From: Paenibacillus sp. OK003
GTDB taxonomy: Bacteria; Bacillota; Bacilli; Paenibacillales; Paenibacillaceae
NCBI RefSeq assembly: GCF_900109515.1
Contig: NZ_FOBD01000011.1
Location: forward strand, 124,001 to 188,000
DNA length: 64,000 nt
Reading direction: 5' to 3'
Position 1 is the first letter of the stretch, and each line of letters starts with the position of its first letter. Position numbers and translations under genes: made by a program. The notes beneath the pieces are model-generated. The model worked only from the letters and a program-made list of their open reading frames with translations. It did no database searches and was not told the origin of the DNA. This document shows positions 1 through 7,353 of this stretch, in pieces.

Positions 1-29
1 TGCGATCGATCTAAACAAACTGATATCGT

Positions 30-356
30 TTATACCTTGGACTCCAAAGTCTGCAGGTACTCCGAGATTTGAGCAGGTGTTTTTGCCCATTTGCTGTGCA
101 GATGTGCAATTTTCTTGCCGTTCTGGAATACGAGCAGGCTTGGAATGCCGCGTACACCGTTCTCTTCAGCAAACGGCAGGAACTCTTCTGCATCCAGGGC
201 ATAGAAAGTTTTATCCGCATGCTGGTCGATAACGTCCCCGATAAAGCGATCCAGGTTTTTGCAATCCGGACACCAGGTTGTATCAAATTTAATGACGGTC
301 ATTCCGTCAGAATTAATTATATCGCGATATTGTTGTTCACTTTGAATTCTTTCCAT
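30..356 (-). CDS. Thioredoxin family protein
   Basis: A 108-residue cytosolic thioredoxin-fold protein with no signal peptide. The redox motif is W28-C29-P30-D31-C32 after a beta strand, and a cis-proline region (GIPSLLVF) lies about 40 residues later, as in thioredoxins. The CPDC active site differs from CGPC of TrxA, so it is probably a thioredoxin-like reductase of specific targets rather than the housekeeping TrxA (inference). A GGGAGA ribosome binding site sits 8 bases before the ATG. It is transcribed alone, toward the left window edge. Confidence 0.9.
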   Translation of the reverse strand: MERIQSEQQYRDIINSDGMTVIKFDTTWCPDCKNLDRFIGDVIDQHADKTFYALDAEEFLPFAEENGVRGIPSLLVFQNGKKIAHLHSKWAKTPAQISEYLQTLESKV

Positions 357-440
357 ATGTCTTCTCTCCCTTATTTGATTCTTTATGGTTGACCTTCATT
401 GTACCTCGTATAGTTACAATTGAAAATAGGCTGCCAACGT

Positions 441-1349
441 TTAACGGTGCTGCTTGTAGAGATTGGCGGGACTCAGCTCCCGTATTTCGTTAATCTCCGC
501 AACCGTAAGGGGTGCAGATTCTGAAGCAGCGATATTATGCAACAACTGCTCTCTCGAACTGGCACCTGGCACGACAGCGGCAACAGCCGGATGCGCCAAA
601 GCATAACGAATGGCCGTTTGAGCCATGCTGCGATTGTCTGTAACCAAATGGCCCAGGCCTTCTCGTATGATGTGCAGCTCCTCAGGAGTATAATCCAAAT
701 AACCCTTATCTGCCTTGGCAGCACCAGAATCGGCGAGCACCCCACTTGCCACAGGTCCACGAGCAATAACACTAATGCCCTTTTGTTCCAACAAAGGTAA
801 TACTTCCTCTTCGGCCCGGCGATCCGCAACGCTGTATTGATTCATTACGCTAACAATGGAAGCTCTCTGCACATATTCACGAATCACGTTAGGCCGGATG
901 GAGGATATGCCGTAATACCGGATAAGACCTTCCTGCTTCAGTTCCTCAAAGGCTTCGATCGTCTCTTCGATTGGATCATCCATTGTTCCGCCATGCAGCT
1001 GATACAGATCAATATAATCCGTCTGCAGCCGTTTCAGGCTGTCTCGTACAGCCTGTTTGATATAGGCTTTGGACGGGTCCCATGTCCAGCCTTCTTTTCC
1101 CGCTATGCGACGATTACCAACCTTGGTTGCCACAATGACCTGATCCCGGCGTCCCTGGATGGCCTGGCCCACGATTTCTTCGTTTAATCCTGCATCATAC
1201 AGGTCAGCGGTATCCAGAAGATTAACGCCACGATCCAATGCTTCATGAATCAGGGCTATGGCAGGTCTCACTTCGGTTCCAAGCGACATACAGCCTAACC
1301 CAATTTCACCAACCATGAGTTCGGATGAACCCAGACGATTTTTCTTCAT
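441..1349 (-). CDS. Aldo/keto reductase
   Basis: NAD(P)H-dependent oxidoreductase of the AKR superfamily, about 302 residues from the start chosen here. The catalytic tetrad is visible: Asp and Tyr in DTADLYD, Lys in VIVATKVG and His in LYQLHGG. The C-terminal ARYALAHPAV and VPGAS segments fit the cofactor-binding barrel. The open frame continues upstream to 1439, but the ATG at 1349 (MKKNRLGSSEL) has a GGAAGGGG site at good distance and matches the family N-terminus. The physiological substrate cannot be told from sequence. Confidence 0.88.
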   Translation of the reverse strand: MKKNRLGSSELMVGEIGLGCMSLGTEVRPAIALIHEALDRGVNLLDTADLYDAGLNEEIVGQAIQGRRDQVIVATKVGNRRIAGKEGWTWDPSKAYIKQAVRDSLKRLQTDYIDLYQLHGGTMDDPIEETIEAFEELKQEGLIRYYGISSIRPNVIREYVQRASIVSVMNQYSVADRRAEEEVLPLLEQKGISVIARGPVASGVLADSGAAKADKGYLDYTPEELHIIREGLGHLVTDNRSMAQTAIRYALAHPAVAAVVPGASSREQLLHNIAASESAPLTVAEINEIRELSPANLYKQHR

Positions 1350-1437
1350 ATGTTGTGCATCCCCTTCCATACGTTCTGCAAGTTTCCATTGTATCATTCT
1401 TGCTGGCAAAAATCGCATATGACATATGAGCGTACAC

Positions 1438-1467
1438 AAAAACCCGGGACCATACCAGCTCCGGGCT
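1438..1467 (-). terminator. Intrinsic terminator
   Basis: GC-rich hairpin with arms CCCGGA and TCCGGG around a 10-base loop, followed on the minus strand by five T residues. It ends the transcript of the 55-residue small gene and overlaps the region just upstream of the aldo/keto reductase, so the two are separate units. Confidence 0.7.
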
Positions 1468-1502
1468 TCTCATGCTTATTGACTCCTATAACAAAATCTA
1501 TT

Positions 1503-1670
1503 TTAAATCACACGTGAACCTTTTTTGCTTCCATAAGACGGTATTGAAGAAGAGTTTTTCATCAGACCTGATACCGTACTGAACAGCTTATCCCTTGCTT
1601 CTTTATTCCTCATCAAATAAGTCACGCCTGCTCCGATGGCTGTTACAATAATTCCACTTTTTTTAGACAT
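1503..1670 (-). CDS. Small hypothetical protein, 55 residues
   Basis: Short open frame with an AGAGGA ribosome binding site 7 bases before the ATG and its own terminator just downstream. The protein begins MSKKSGIIVTAIGAGVTYLM, giving one weakly hydrophobic segment at about residues 6-20, followed by a basic, Ser/Lys-rich tail (RNKEARDKLF, then GSKKGSRVI). The layout resembles small YtxH/YrvJ-like membrane-associated proteins, but I do not recognise a family. It lies between gpmA and the reductase and appears to be a single-gene unit. Confidence 0.6.
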   Translation of the reverse strand: MSKKSGIIVTAIGAGVTYLMRNKEARDKLFSTVSGLMKNSSSIPSYGSKKGSRVI

Positions 1671-1786
1671 ATGTTGTTCCTCTTTTAGGATTAATGTACA
1701 TCGTCTCTTGCTTGAGATTACCCTGTGGGAGAAAAACGAAACGTCAGATGTGATCGCTAAAATTAGAGAATGGCCTATTACAGCGT

Positions 1787-1817
1787 AAAAAAGATGGCCC
1801 CTGAAAATTCAGGAGCC
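1787..1817 (-). terminator. Intrinsic terminator of gpmA
   Basis: Hairpin GGCCCCTGAA / TTCAGGAGCC with a short AA loop, followed on the minus strand by ATCTTTTTT. It lies about 95 bases beyond the gpmA stop codon. Confidence 0.75.
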
Positions 1818-1910
1818 TTCTTCTAACGTGCTGTATAAGTCTAAATCATCGTTACTACTGTAGACCGTTGCGTGGTCATAATATCATCCAATGATTATTA
1901 TCGCTTCCGA

Positions 1911-2654
1911 TCAATCGGACGGCGGTGCAACATGCGTCATTTCCTCATGTTTGTAGGTGGAGCCATCCGCAGTCAGGTAGAAATGCCCGATCGGATGCAG
2001 ATCTTCATCCAGTTCATAGACCAGCGGAATGCCTGTCGGGATATTAAGTGCCATTACGTCTGCTTCGGACATTTGGTCCAGATGCATGACGAGTGAACGA
2101 AGCGTATTGCCGTGCGCGGAGATAAGTACCCTTTTGCCCGCGGACACAACCGGTTTGATCTCTGCATTCCAATACTCCAGCACCCGCTTTGATGTATCCA
2201 TCAAATTCTCGGTACGAGGGATGGTGCAGCCCAACCGTTGATACTTGTCCTGGTCCTGAACATACCGATCATCAGTTTCGTCCAATGCTGGGGGAGATAC
2301 GCTAACGGAGCGTCTCCACTCCTTCACCTGATTCTCACCGTACTTCAGCGCAGTCTGCTGTTTATTCAGTCCTTGCAGTGCACCATAGTGACGTTCGTTC
2401 AGTTTCCACGTCTTCGTGATCGGAATCCACATCCGGTCCATCTCATCAAGTGCAATATCCAGTGTTCGAATGGAGCGTTTAAGTACTGAAGCATAAGCGT
2501 AGTCAAAATCAAAACCCTGTTCCTTCAGAATTTTGCCCGCTTTACGCGCTTCTCCGTATCCATCGGTCGTCAGATCCACATCCGTCCAACCGGTAAAACG
2601 GTTCTCCACGTTCCACATACTCTGTCCATGGCGAATTAATACGACTCTGTACAT
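1911..2654 (-). CDS. gpmA: 2,3-bisphosphoglycerate-dependent phosphoglycerate mutase
   Basis: Glycolytic enzyme interconverting 3- and 2-phosphoglycerate through a phosphohistidine. The RHGQSMWN motif contains catalytic His9. ENRFTGWTDVDLT, ERHYGALQGLNK (proton donor Glu) and SAHGNTLRSL (second His) all match GpmA, and the length of 247 residues is normal. The frame is open to 2675, but the ATG at 2654 follows GGAAGGAGG at about 10 bases and begins with the conserved MYRVVLIRHG. A DUF420 gene ends upstream on the same strand, 72 bases away. Confidence 0.95.
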   Translation of the reverse strand: MYRVVLIRHGQSMWNVENRFTGWTDVDLTTDGYGEARKAGKILKEQGFDFDYAYASVLKRSIRTLDIALDEMDRMWIPITKTWKLNERHYGALQGLNKQQTALKYGENQVKEWRRSVSVSPPALDETDDRYVQDQDKYQRLGCTIPRTENLMDTSKRVLEYWNAEIKPVVSAGKRVLISAHGNTLRSLVMHLDQMSEADVMALNIPTGIPLVYELDEDLHPIGHFYLTADGSTYKHEEMTHVAPPSD

Positions 2655-2726
2655 AAGCGTGAATCCTCCTTCCATGAAACCATTACCCGCAAGGCGAGCC
2701 GGATATGCCCATGATATGTGAAATTA

Positions 2727-3311
2727 TTAATAGTAAGGTGCCATCATCAGATATACAACTACACCCGTTGAACTCACGTAGAGCCAGATTGGCATCGTCC
2801 AGCGAGCAATTTTACGGTGTTTCTTCAACTGATTTGTCCAACCCCATACCAGAGTGAACAGAGCCAGCGGCACAATAATGGCTGCCAGAATGCTGTGTGT
2901 GATCAGAATGAAGAAATAGATGGAACGAATGATGCCTTCCCCGCCGTATTTGGACGTTTCCGGAGACAAATAGTGGAACGACAGATACGTAACGAGAAAT
3001 AAAAGTGTCGTTGAAAATGCAGCAAGAATGAAACGTTTGTGCAATTTCACATTCCGCTTGATAATGGCAATCAGAGCCGCAAGCAGGAAGATAAAGGTGA
3101 AGCTGTTGAACACGGCGTTAAACCGCGGCAGCACTGTAATGTCAAAGGCTACATCGCCTTTGTATCCGATCGACGGTGCAAAGAACAACAATAAAATAAT
3201 GACATTGGCGATAATGGAAATGGTAATAATAAGACCTGCAAAATTTTTATTACTGGTCGGGGCAATCTGATTGGATTGAATGTTCGGGTCCCCTTTGTCC
3301 TGTTTGCCCAA
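2727..3311 (-). CDS. DUF420 family membrane protein
   Basis: 194-residue integral membrane protein with about five hydrophobic helices, at roughly residues 24-45, 68-84, 94-112, 128-152 and 172-190. Polar conserved elements between helices (KLHKRFI, SFHYLSPETSKYGGEG, THSILA) are typical of the DUF420/YozB family, related to heme-copper oxidase accessory membrane proteins. The histidines in KLHKR, SFHYL and THS could bind heme or copper (inference from family). An AGGAGGA site precedes the ATG. Its exact role is not known. Confidence 0.8.
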   Translation of the reverse strand: MGKQDKGDPNIQSNQIAPTSNKNFAGLIITISIIANVIILLLFFAPSIGYKGDVAFDITVLPRFNAVFNSFTFIFLLAALIAIIKRNVKLHKRFILAAFSTTLLFLVTYLSFHYLSPETSKYGGEGIIRSIYFFILITHSILAAIIVPLALFTLVWGWTNQLKKHRKIARWTMPIWLYVSSTGVVVYLMMAPYY

Positions 3312-3468
3312 TGAAAAATCCTCCTCATATCCTAACTTCTATGTTCTATCTCATTATATCTTGCCATTTCTCGACTGTTAAGTGACAACACTCTGAACAA
3401 AAAGCCTCGTCAGGTACTCTTAAAATGCCCACTTAAGGCCATTTTCATTAAAAGCACACCTTCACTGG

Positions 3469-3497
3469 TTTACCCTATCCTGCATTTGTGGTATAAT
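3469..3497 (+). promoter_or_regulatory. Sigma-A-type promoter of the antiporter gene
   Basis: TTTACC, a 17-base spacer and a perfect TATAAT at 3492-3497. The predicted start near 3504 gives an untranslated leader of about 180 bases that contains both terminator hairpins described below. Confidence 0.6.
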
Positions 3498-3527
3498 TAA
3501 TGCAATTAATCACATACGCGTTGAACT

Positions 3528-3567
3528 GGAGGAGCCTGTCACCAAGGGCCCTCCTTGTCTTTTTTTT
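3528..3567 (+). terminator. First leader terminator hairpin
   Basis: GGAGG-AGCC pairs with GGGC-CCTCC across TGTCACCAA, and is followed by TTGTC and eight T residues. It lies inside the 5' leader of the antiporter gene, downstream of a good promoter, so it may act as an attenuator. Confidence 0.6.
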
Positions 3568-3620
3568 AAGGCATAAAGCGGCACACTAACATACGCCGTT
3601 TTATGCCTTTTTCTGTTTTA
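3568..3620 (+). terminator. Second leader terminator hairpin
   Basis: 15-base arms AAGGCATAAAGCGGC and GCCGTTTTATGCCTT with one mismatch and a 12-base loop, then TTTTCTGTTTT. It is directly behind the first hairpin and still about 70 bases before the antiporter start codon. Confidence 0.65.
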
Positions 3621-3686
3621 AGGCTGGAATGATCTTCCCTTGGGCTGGTTACCCTATAAACGCTATTACTGGAAGGGAGAACAACT

Positions 3687-4877
3687 ATGGAATTTGTTTT
3701 GGTACTTGCACTCATTCTTATTTTCACCAAGTTGGCTGGAGATTTGTCGGTAAGACTCGGTCAACCATCGGTATTGGGCAAATTGATCGTCGGTGTTATT
3801 CTTGGACCTGCCCTGCTCGGCTGGGTTCAACCGGATGATTTCATCCACTATATGTCCGAAATTGGGGTATTACTGCTCATGTTCATTGCTGGACTTGAGA
3901 CGGATCTCGAGCAATTGAAGAAAAATTGGAAGGCAGCCTTTGCGGTTGCCGTGGGTGGTATCATTTTACCATTCATCGGAGGTTATGGAGCTGCCGCTGC
4001 GTTCGGCATGTCGCAGACACACGCTTTGTTCTTTGGACTTCTGTTCTGTGCCACTTCGGTCAGCATTTCGGTTCAAACGCTCAAAGACATGAATCAGCTC
4101 AGCTCTCGTGAGGGTACAACGATTCTTGGAGCAGCCGTCGTCGATGATGTGCTAGTTGTTGTCATCCTCGCTGTCATGATGAGTTTGCTCGGAACAGGGG
4201 CAACCGATACTTCAATCCCTCTGCTCATTGGCAAGAAGCTGTTATTCTTTGTTGTTATTATCGCTGCCAGTTGGTTCCTCGTTCCACGCATCATGAAGTG
4301 GATGGCACCGCTGAAGGTCACAGAAACCGTTATTACAGCCGGATTAATCATCTGTTTCGGCTTTTCGTACTTTGCGGAATGGATGGGTGTTGCAGGCATT
4401 ATCGGGGCTTTTGCGGCAGGTATCGCCATCTCTCAAACGAACTTCAAACATGAGGTCGAAACGAAACTTGAACCGATCGCGTACGGGATTTTTGTTCCAG
4501 TATTCTTTGTAAGCATCGGTTTGAACGTGACTTTTGACGGCGTGGGTTCACAAATCTGGTTCATTATCGTTATCAGTCTGATTGCCATTGTAACCAAGCT
4601 GCTGGGCGGAGGAGCAGGTGCGCGTCTGACCGGATTTGATCGCTCATCCTCCCTCGCCATCGGTGCAGGCATGATTTCCCGAGGGGAAGTTGCTCTTATT
4701 ATCGCATCCACCGGACTTGCTTCCGGATTACTCGACCCTGAGTATTTCACCAGTGTGGTCATTATGGTTATCGTTACAACCCTGGTTACGCCACCTTTAC
4801 TCAAAATCACCTTTGCACGCAAAAAAGGGGAAACTCGTGTTGAAAAAGGGATTGAGGAATCCCATCTGAATGGGTAA
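3687..4877 (+). CDS. Monovalent cation:proton antiporter, CPA2 family
   Basis: 396-residue membrane transporter exchanging K+ or Na+ for protons. It has about 12 hydrophobic segments and the family landmarks: the N-terminal RLGQPSVLGKLIVGVILGP loop, FIAGLETDL after helix 3, and AAVVDDVLVVVILAV, whose paired Asp residues sit where CPA antiporters bind the ion. It lacks the C-terminal TrkA-N/RCK domain of full-length KefB, ending just after the last helix. The GGAAGGGAG ribosome binding site is partly complementary to CTTCCCTT at 3634-3641. Expression is probably attenuated in the leader. Confidence 0.88.
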   Translation: MEFVLVLALILIFTKLAGDLSVRLGQPSVLGKLIVGVILGPALLGWVQPDDFIHYMSEIGVLLLMFIAGLETDLEQLKKNWKAAFAVAVGGIILPFIGGYGAAAAFGMSQTHALFFGLLFCATSVSISVQTLKDMNQLSSREGTTILGAAVVDDVLVVVILAVMMSLLGTGATDTSIPLLIGKKLLFFVVIIAASWFLVPRIMKWMAPLKVTETVITAGLIICFGFSYFAEWMGVAGIIGAFAAGIAISQTNFKHEVETKLEPIAYGIFVPVFFVSIGLNVTFDGVGSQIWFIIVISLIAIVTKLLGGGAGARLTGFDRSSSLAIGAGMISRGEVALIIASTGLASGLLDPEYFTSVVIMVIVTTLVTPPLLKITFARKKGETRVEKGIEESHLNG

Positions 4878-5116
4878 TGTCATTAACTAGTAAGAATGAT
4901 CGGGATACGGGTACAGGTTATTAATGCAGATGTATGTACAGATGCAGTACGACGTAGTTCACAGTACCCCATATTGTTCTGTTGGAGATATACCTGGATA
5001 ATCAGAACTGAACCATCAAGAGGGGTATCAATAAGTCGATTTTTAAAGTATTGAAATTATTCAGTCTTTAACGTTATACTTGTCCTTAGAAAATAAATTT
5101 AGGTCGTGAAGCACAC
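4878..5116. other. Intergenic region
   Basis: 240 bases after the antiporter gene with no convincing coding frame. I see no obvious T-tailed terminator directly behind the gene. The next such structure is the long dyad at 5117-5174. Confidence 0.5.
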
Positions 5117-5191
5117 GCCGCTTTGACACATTTTCCACCTTCGATTCAAGAAGGTCGGAAATGTTCAGAGCGGCTTTTAGTTTTTTATAAT
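5117..5191 (+). promoter_or_regulatory. Long dyad overlapping a promoter
   Basis: Two imperfectly complementary arms of 26 and 25 bases (5117-5142 and 5150-5174; ends GCCGCT and AGCGGC, tip ACCTTC/GAAGGT) surround a 7-base loop. T-rich DNA and TATAAT at 5186-5191 follow. A -35-like TTCAGA at 5164-5169 lies inside the right arm with a 16-base spacer. The element could be a terminator for read-through from the left, an operator for the gene that starts 36 bases downstream, or both. Confidence 0.55.
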
Positions 5192-5226
5192 ATTCATTTG
5201 ATATGCATAAGGAGGAAATGATTACA

Positions 5227-5880
5227 ATGAGCATTGGATTTGAACAGGCATATGAGGAATGGATACACTCACTTCTGGAGAAGGAAACTAACCTTAGAGT
5301 GCGTTCAAGAATAGAAAATGGACTCGAACATGGTACTATGGAATTTCTACGTTCGGTTTGGTTCCCGGTTGTAAAGAACTTCAACCATTTGCAACCAGAA
5401 TGGGAGGTTCGGGATTTTCATAACGGCTATCGGTATCTTGATCTGGCTTATTTGCCAGGTAACGGCGTTAAGGGAGGAATCGAAATACAAGGATATGGGC
5501 CGCACGCCCGAGATCTCGATGTACGTCGCTTTAAAGATCTATGCTGGCGGCATTGTTTGCTGACACTTGATGATTGGACATTTTTGCCGATAGCTTATCT
5601 TTCCATAAAGGAGGAACCTAAACGTTGCCAACAACTTGTGCTTTCTTTCATGGGGAAATTCGTTGCCACAGATACACCGTCATCTTTCAATTGGCTCGAA
5701 GCAGAGTGTATTCGTTATGCCAGACGCATCATGCGTCCCTTTACCCCATCGGAACTAGCAACCCATCTGCGGATCACAGAACAACATGCTCGAAGAATTC
5801 TACACAGGTTGGTCGATCATCAGGTACTATATGTCGCAAATGGCAAGCAAAGATATCGAACATATGCGTTACGAACCTAG
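5227..5880 (+). CDS. Possible PD-(D/E)XK-like protein with C-terminal winged helix
   Basis: 217 residues. The middle part (about 58-125) has Asp72 in YLDLAYLP, a glycine turn, GIEIQGYGPH (Glu86, Gln88, His93), then RDLDVRRFKDL. That order, Asp - ExQ - His - DxxR, resembles DUF559/Vsr-type endonuclease folds, with Gln in place of the usual Lys or Asp. Residues 171-217 look like a winged helix-turn-helix (FTPSELATHLRITEQHARRILHRL). The start was chosen at 5227 because AAGGAGGA lies 9 bases before it; an upstream ATG at 5203 lacks a site. It may be a DNA-binding regulator derived from a nuclease (inference). Family assignment is uncertain. Confidence 0.5.
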   Translation: MSIGFEQAYEEWIHSLLEKETNLRVRSRIENGLEHGTMEFLRSVWFPVVKNFNHLQPEWEVRDFHNGYRYLDLAYLPGNGVKGGIEIQGYGPHARDLDVRRFKDLCWRHCLLTLDDWTFLPIAYLSIKEEPKRCQQLVLSFMGKFVATDTPSSFNWLEAECIRYARRIMRPFTPSELATHLRITEQHARRILHRLVDHQVLYVANGKQRYRTYALRT

Positions 5881-6224
5881 GACACTCTATTTCACCGAAA
5901 TTCGTCTCGCCCGTTATCTAACGAATTCAATTCACGTTATTTCTGGGAAATCGATTCATTTACGACTATACATCCAACTTTTCGTGAAATAAGAATGATG
6001 TGATTCGTTAGAATTTTAACATCGCCAATAACTCAATAATAAGCACATTCCAGTTCGTTAAAATTCGTTCAGGTTGGTTATAGTCTATAGTTCATTGAAA
6101 AGAGCGCTATAGCTGGCTCTCCTAGATTGAATTCGTCGCAGCTCTTCTAAAAGCTCTTTCTGATTGGTTGGTTGTTGGTTAATGTCCGTTAAAGTGAATA
6201 TGTTCTTCAAAGTCCAGCACAAAC
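5881..6224. other. AT-rich intergenic region
   Basis: About 340 bases with no credible gene. It contains several copies of a TTCGTTA/TAACGAA word (near 5918, 6003 and 6055) in both orientations but no clean terminator or promoter. Confidence 0.5.
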
Positions 6225-6255
6225 AAAAAAGACCACTGCATGCACAAGAGGTCTT
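6225..6255 (-). terminator. Intrinsic terminator after dedA-like gene
   Basis: Stem AAGACC/GGTCTT around a CATGCA-containing loop, followed by six T residues on the minus strand. It ends the RR-HK-pssA-dedA transcript. Confidence 0.75.
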
Positions 6256-6288
6256 TATCCTCGCCTGTTCGTAACAGGCTGTCCCATT

Positions 6289-6774
6289 TTAAGTTAACAC
6301 ACCTACATAAAAGCCGATCGATATAAAGACGACACACCATATAAACGCCCCAATGCTGGAGACAAGCACGTATCGTCCTATGGCCATGCGGCTGATTCCG
6401 GAGAAGCAGCACATCAGATGACGAATGCCTGGAATGAAGTAGCCCAGTATAATGGACCAGTATCCGTATTTCAAAAACCAGGACTCCACCCTGCCCAGCC
6501 GTTTGGCGTTAACCCCGACCCATTTACCATACTTCTCAACCAGTGGCCGACCGGCCTTCTTGCCAATGGTGTAACTCAGAAGACCTCCAGTAAACGCTCC
6601 ACCAAAACTGACAACGATGGACACCGAATAATTCAGCACCGAGATGGAGGCGAGATAACCGACAAAGGTCATCATCACCTCATCCGGAATAGGCATGCCA
6701 ATCACGCCAAGAGCCAGCAGTCCGTAAATTGCGAAATAACCATATTGACCAATAAATTCTCTTGCAAATTCCAT
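6289..6774 (-). CDS. DedA family (VTT domain) membrane protein
   Basis: 161-residue integral membrane protein of the DedA/SNARE-associated family, which is implicated in lipid carrier translocation across the membrane and in envelope homeostasis. It contains the characteristic GMPIPDEVMMTFVGYL and FIPGIRHLMCCFSGISRM motifs and about four hydrophobic segments. The frame extends to 6816, but the ATG at 6774 has AAGGAG 9 bases upstream. The stop of pssA lies only 13 bases upstream, so the two are almost certainly co-transcribed. It is slightly shorter than the usual ~200 residues. Confidence 0.85.
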   Translation of the reverse strand: MEFAREFIGQYGYFAIYGLLALGVIGMPIPDEVMMTFVGYLASISVLNYSVSIVVSFGGAFTGGLLSYTIGKKAGRPLVEKYGKWVGVNAKRLGRVESWFLKYGYWSIILGYFIPGIRHLMCCFSGISRMAIGRYVLVSSIGAFIWCVVFISIGFYVGVLT

Positions 6775-6787
6775 ACTGACTCGCTCC

Positions 6788-7333
6788 TTATTTCGGTTCC
6801 ACAATATCCTTCTCATGGGGGGCTAGCACTTGTTTTAGAGACGGGAATCGGATTTGGCTAACCATTAGACCGGATAATACGATAATGACAAGATAGGCTA
6901 CACCATGAGTAAAATAAGGACTCCAGAGCGCGAAAAAGGACATAAGACCGCCTGCAAACGTAATCGGCATACCCACAAAACCATGGCTTGCTGTCTTCTG
7001 GCAATTGTAACGGGCAAGACGCAATGCACCACAAACCGGGAATAATGCTGTCAGCGCCATACCCAGTGCACTTACCTCATTCATGGAGTTCAAATATAGG
7101 ATCAACACGGGTGCGGTCCCGAACGAAACAACATCCGCCAATGAATCCAGCGCTTTCCCGAATTCACCCTCACAATGCAGCTTGCGGGCTGCAAACCCGT
7201 CAAACAGATCAAAGAACATGGCTACCCAGATCATCGTCACGGCCAGCGCAAACTCACCATGAATAGCCATAATGACAGCTAGCATGCCTGAAGTTAAGTT
7301 GCCCAACGTTAGAATGGACGGTAAAGATTTCAT
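6788..7333 (-). CDS. pssA: CDP-diacylglycerol-serine O-phosphatidyltransferase
   Basis: Makes phosphatidylserine, the precursor of phosphatidylethanolamine, from CDP-diacylglycerol and serine at the membrane. The complete CDP-alcohol phosphatidyltransferase signature D-x2-DG-x2-AR-x8-G-x3-D-x3-D is present at about residues 42-69 (DLFDGFAAR, then GKALDSLAD). The protein has 181 residues and about six hydrophobic segments, near the usual size. It starts 20 bases after the histidine kinase stop and precedes the DedA gene by 13 bases, so it belongs to a two-component-system operon. Confidence 0.92.
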   Translation of the reverse strand: MKSLPSILTLGNLTSGMLAVIMAIHGEFALAVTMIWVAMFFDLFDGFAARKLHCEGEFGKALDSLADVVSFGTAPVLILYLNSMNEVSALGMALTALFPVCGALRLARYNCQKTASHGFVGMPITFAGGLMSFFALWSPYFTHGVAYLVIIVLSGLMVSQIRFPSLKQVLAPHEKDIVEPK

Positions 7334-7353
7334 AGACTTGACTCCCCTTCGTA

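Noticed and set aside
5203..5226. Upstream ATG (5203) as start of the nuclease-like gene
   Set aside because: It precedes the AAGGAGGA site; ATG 5227 lies at the proper distance behind it.
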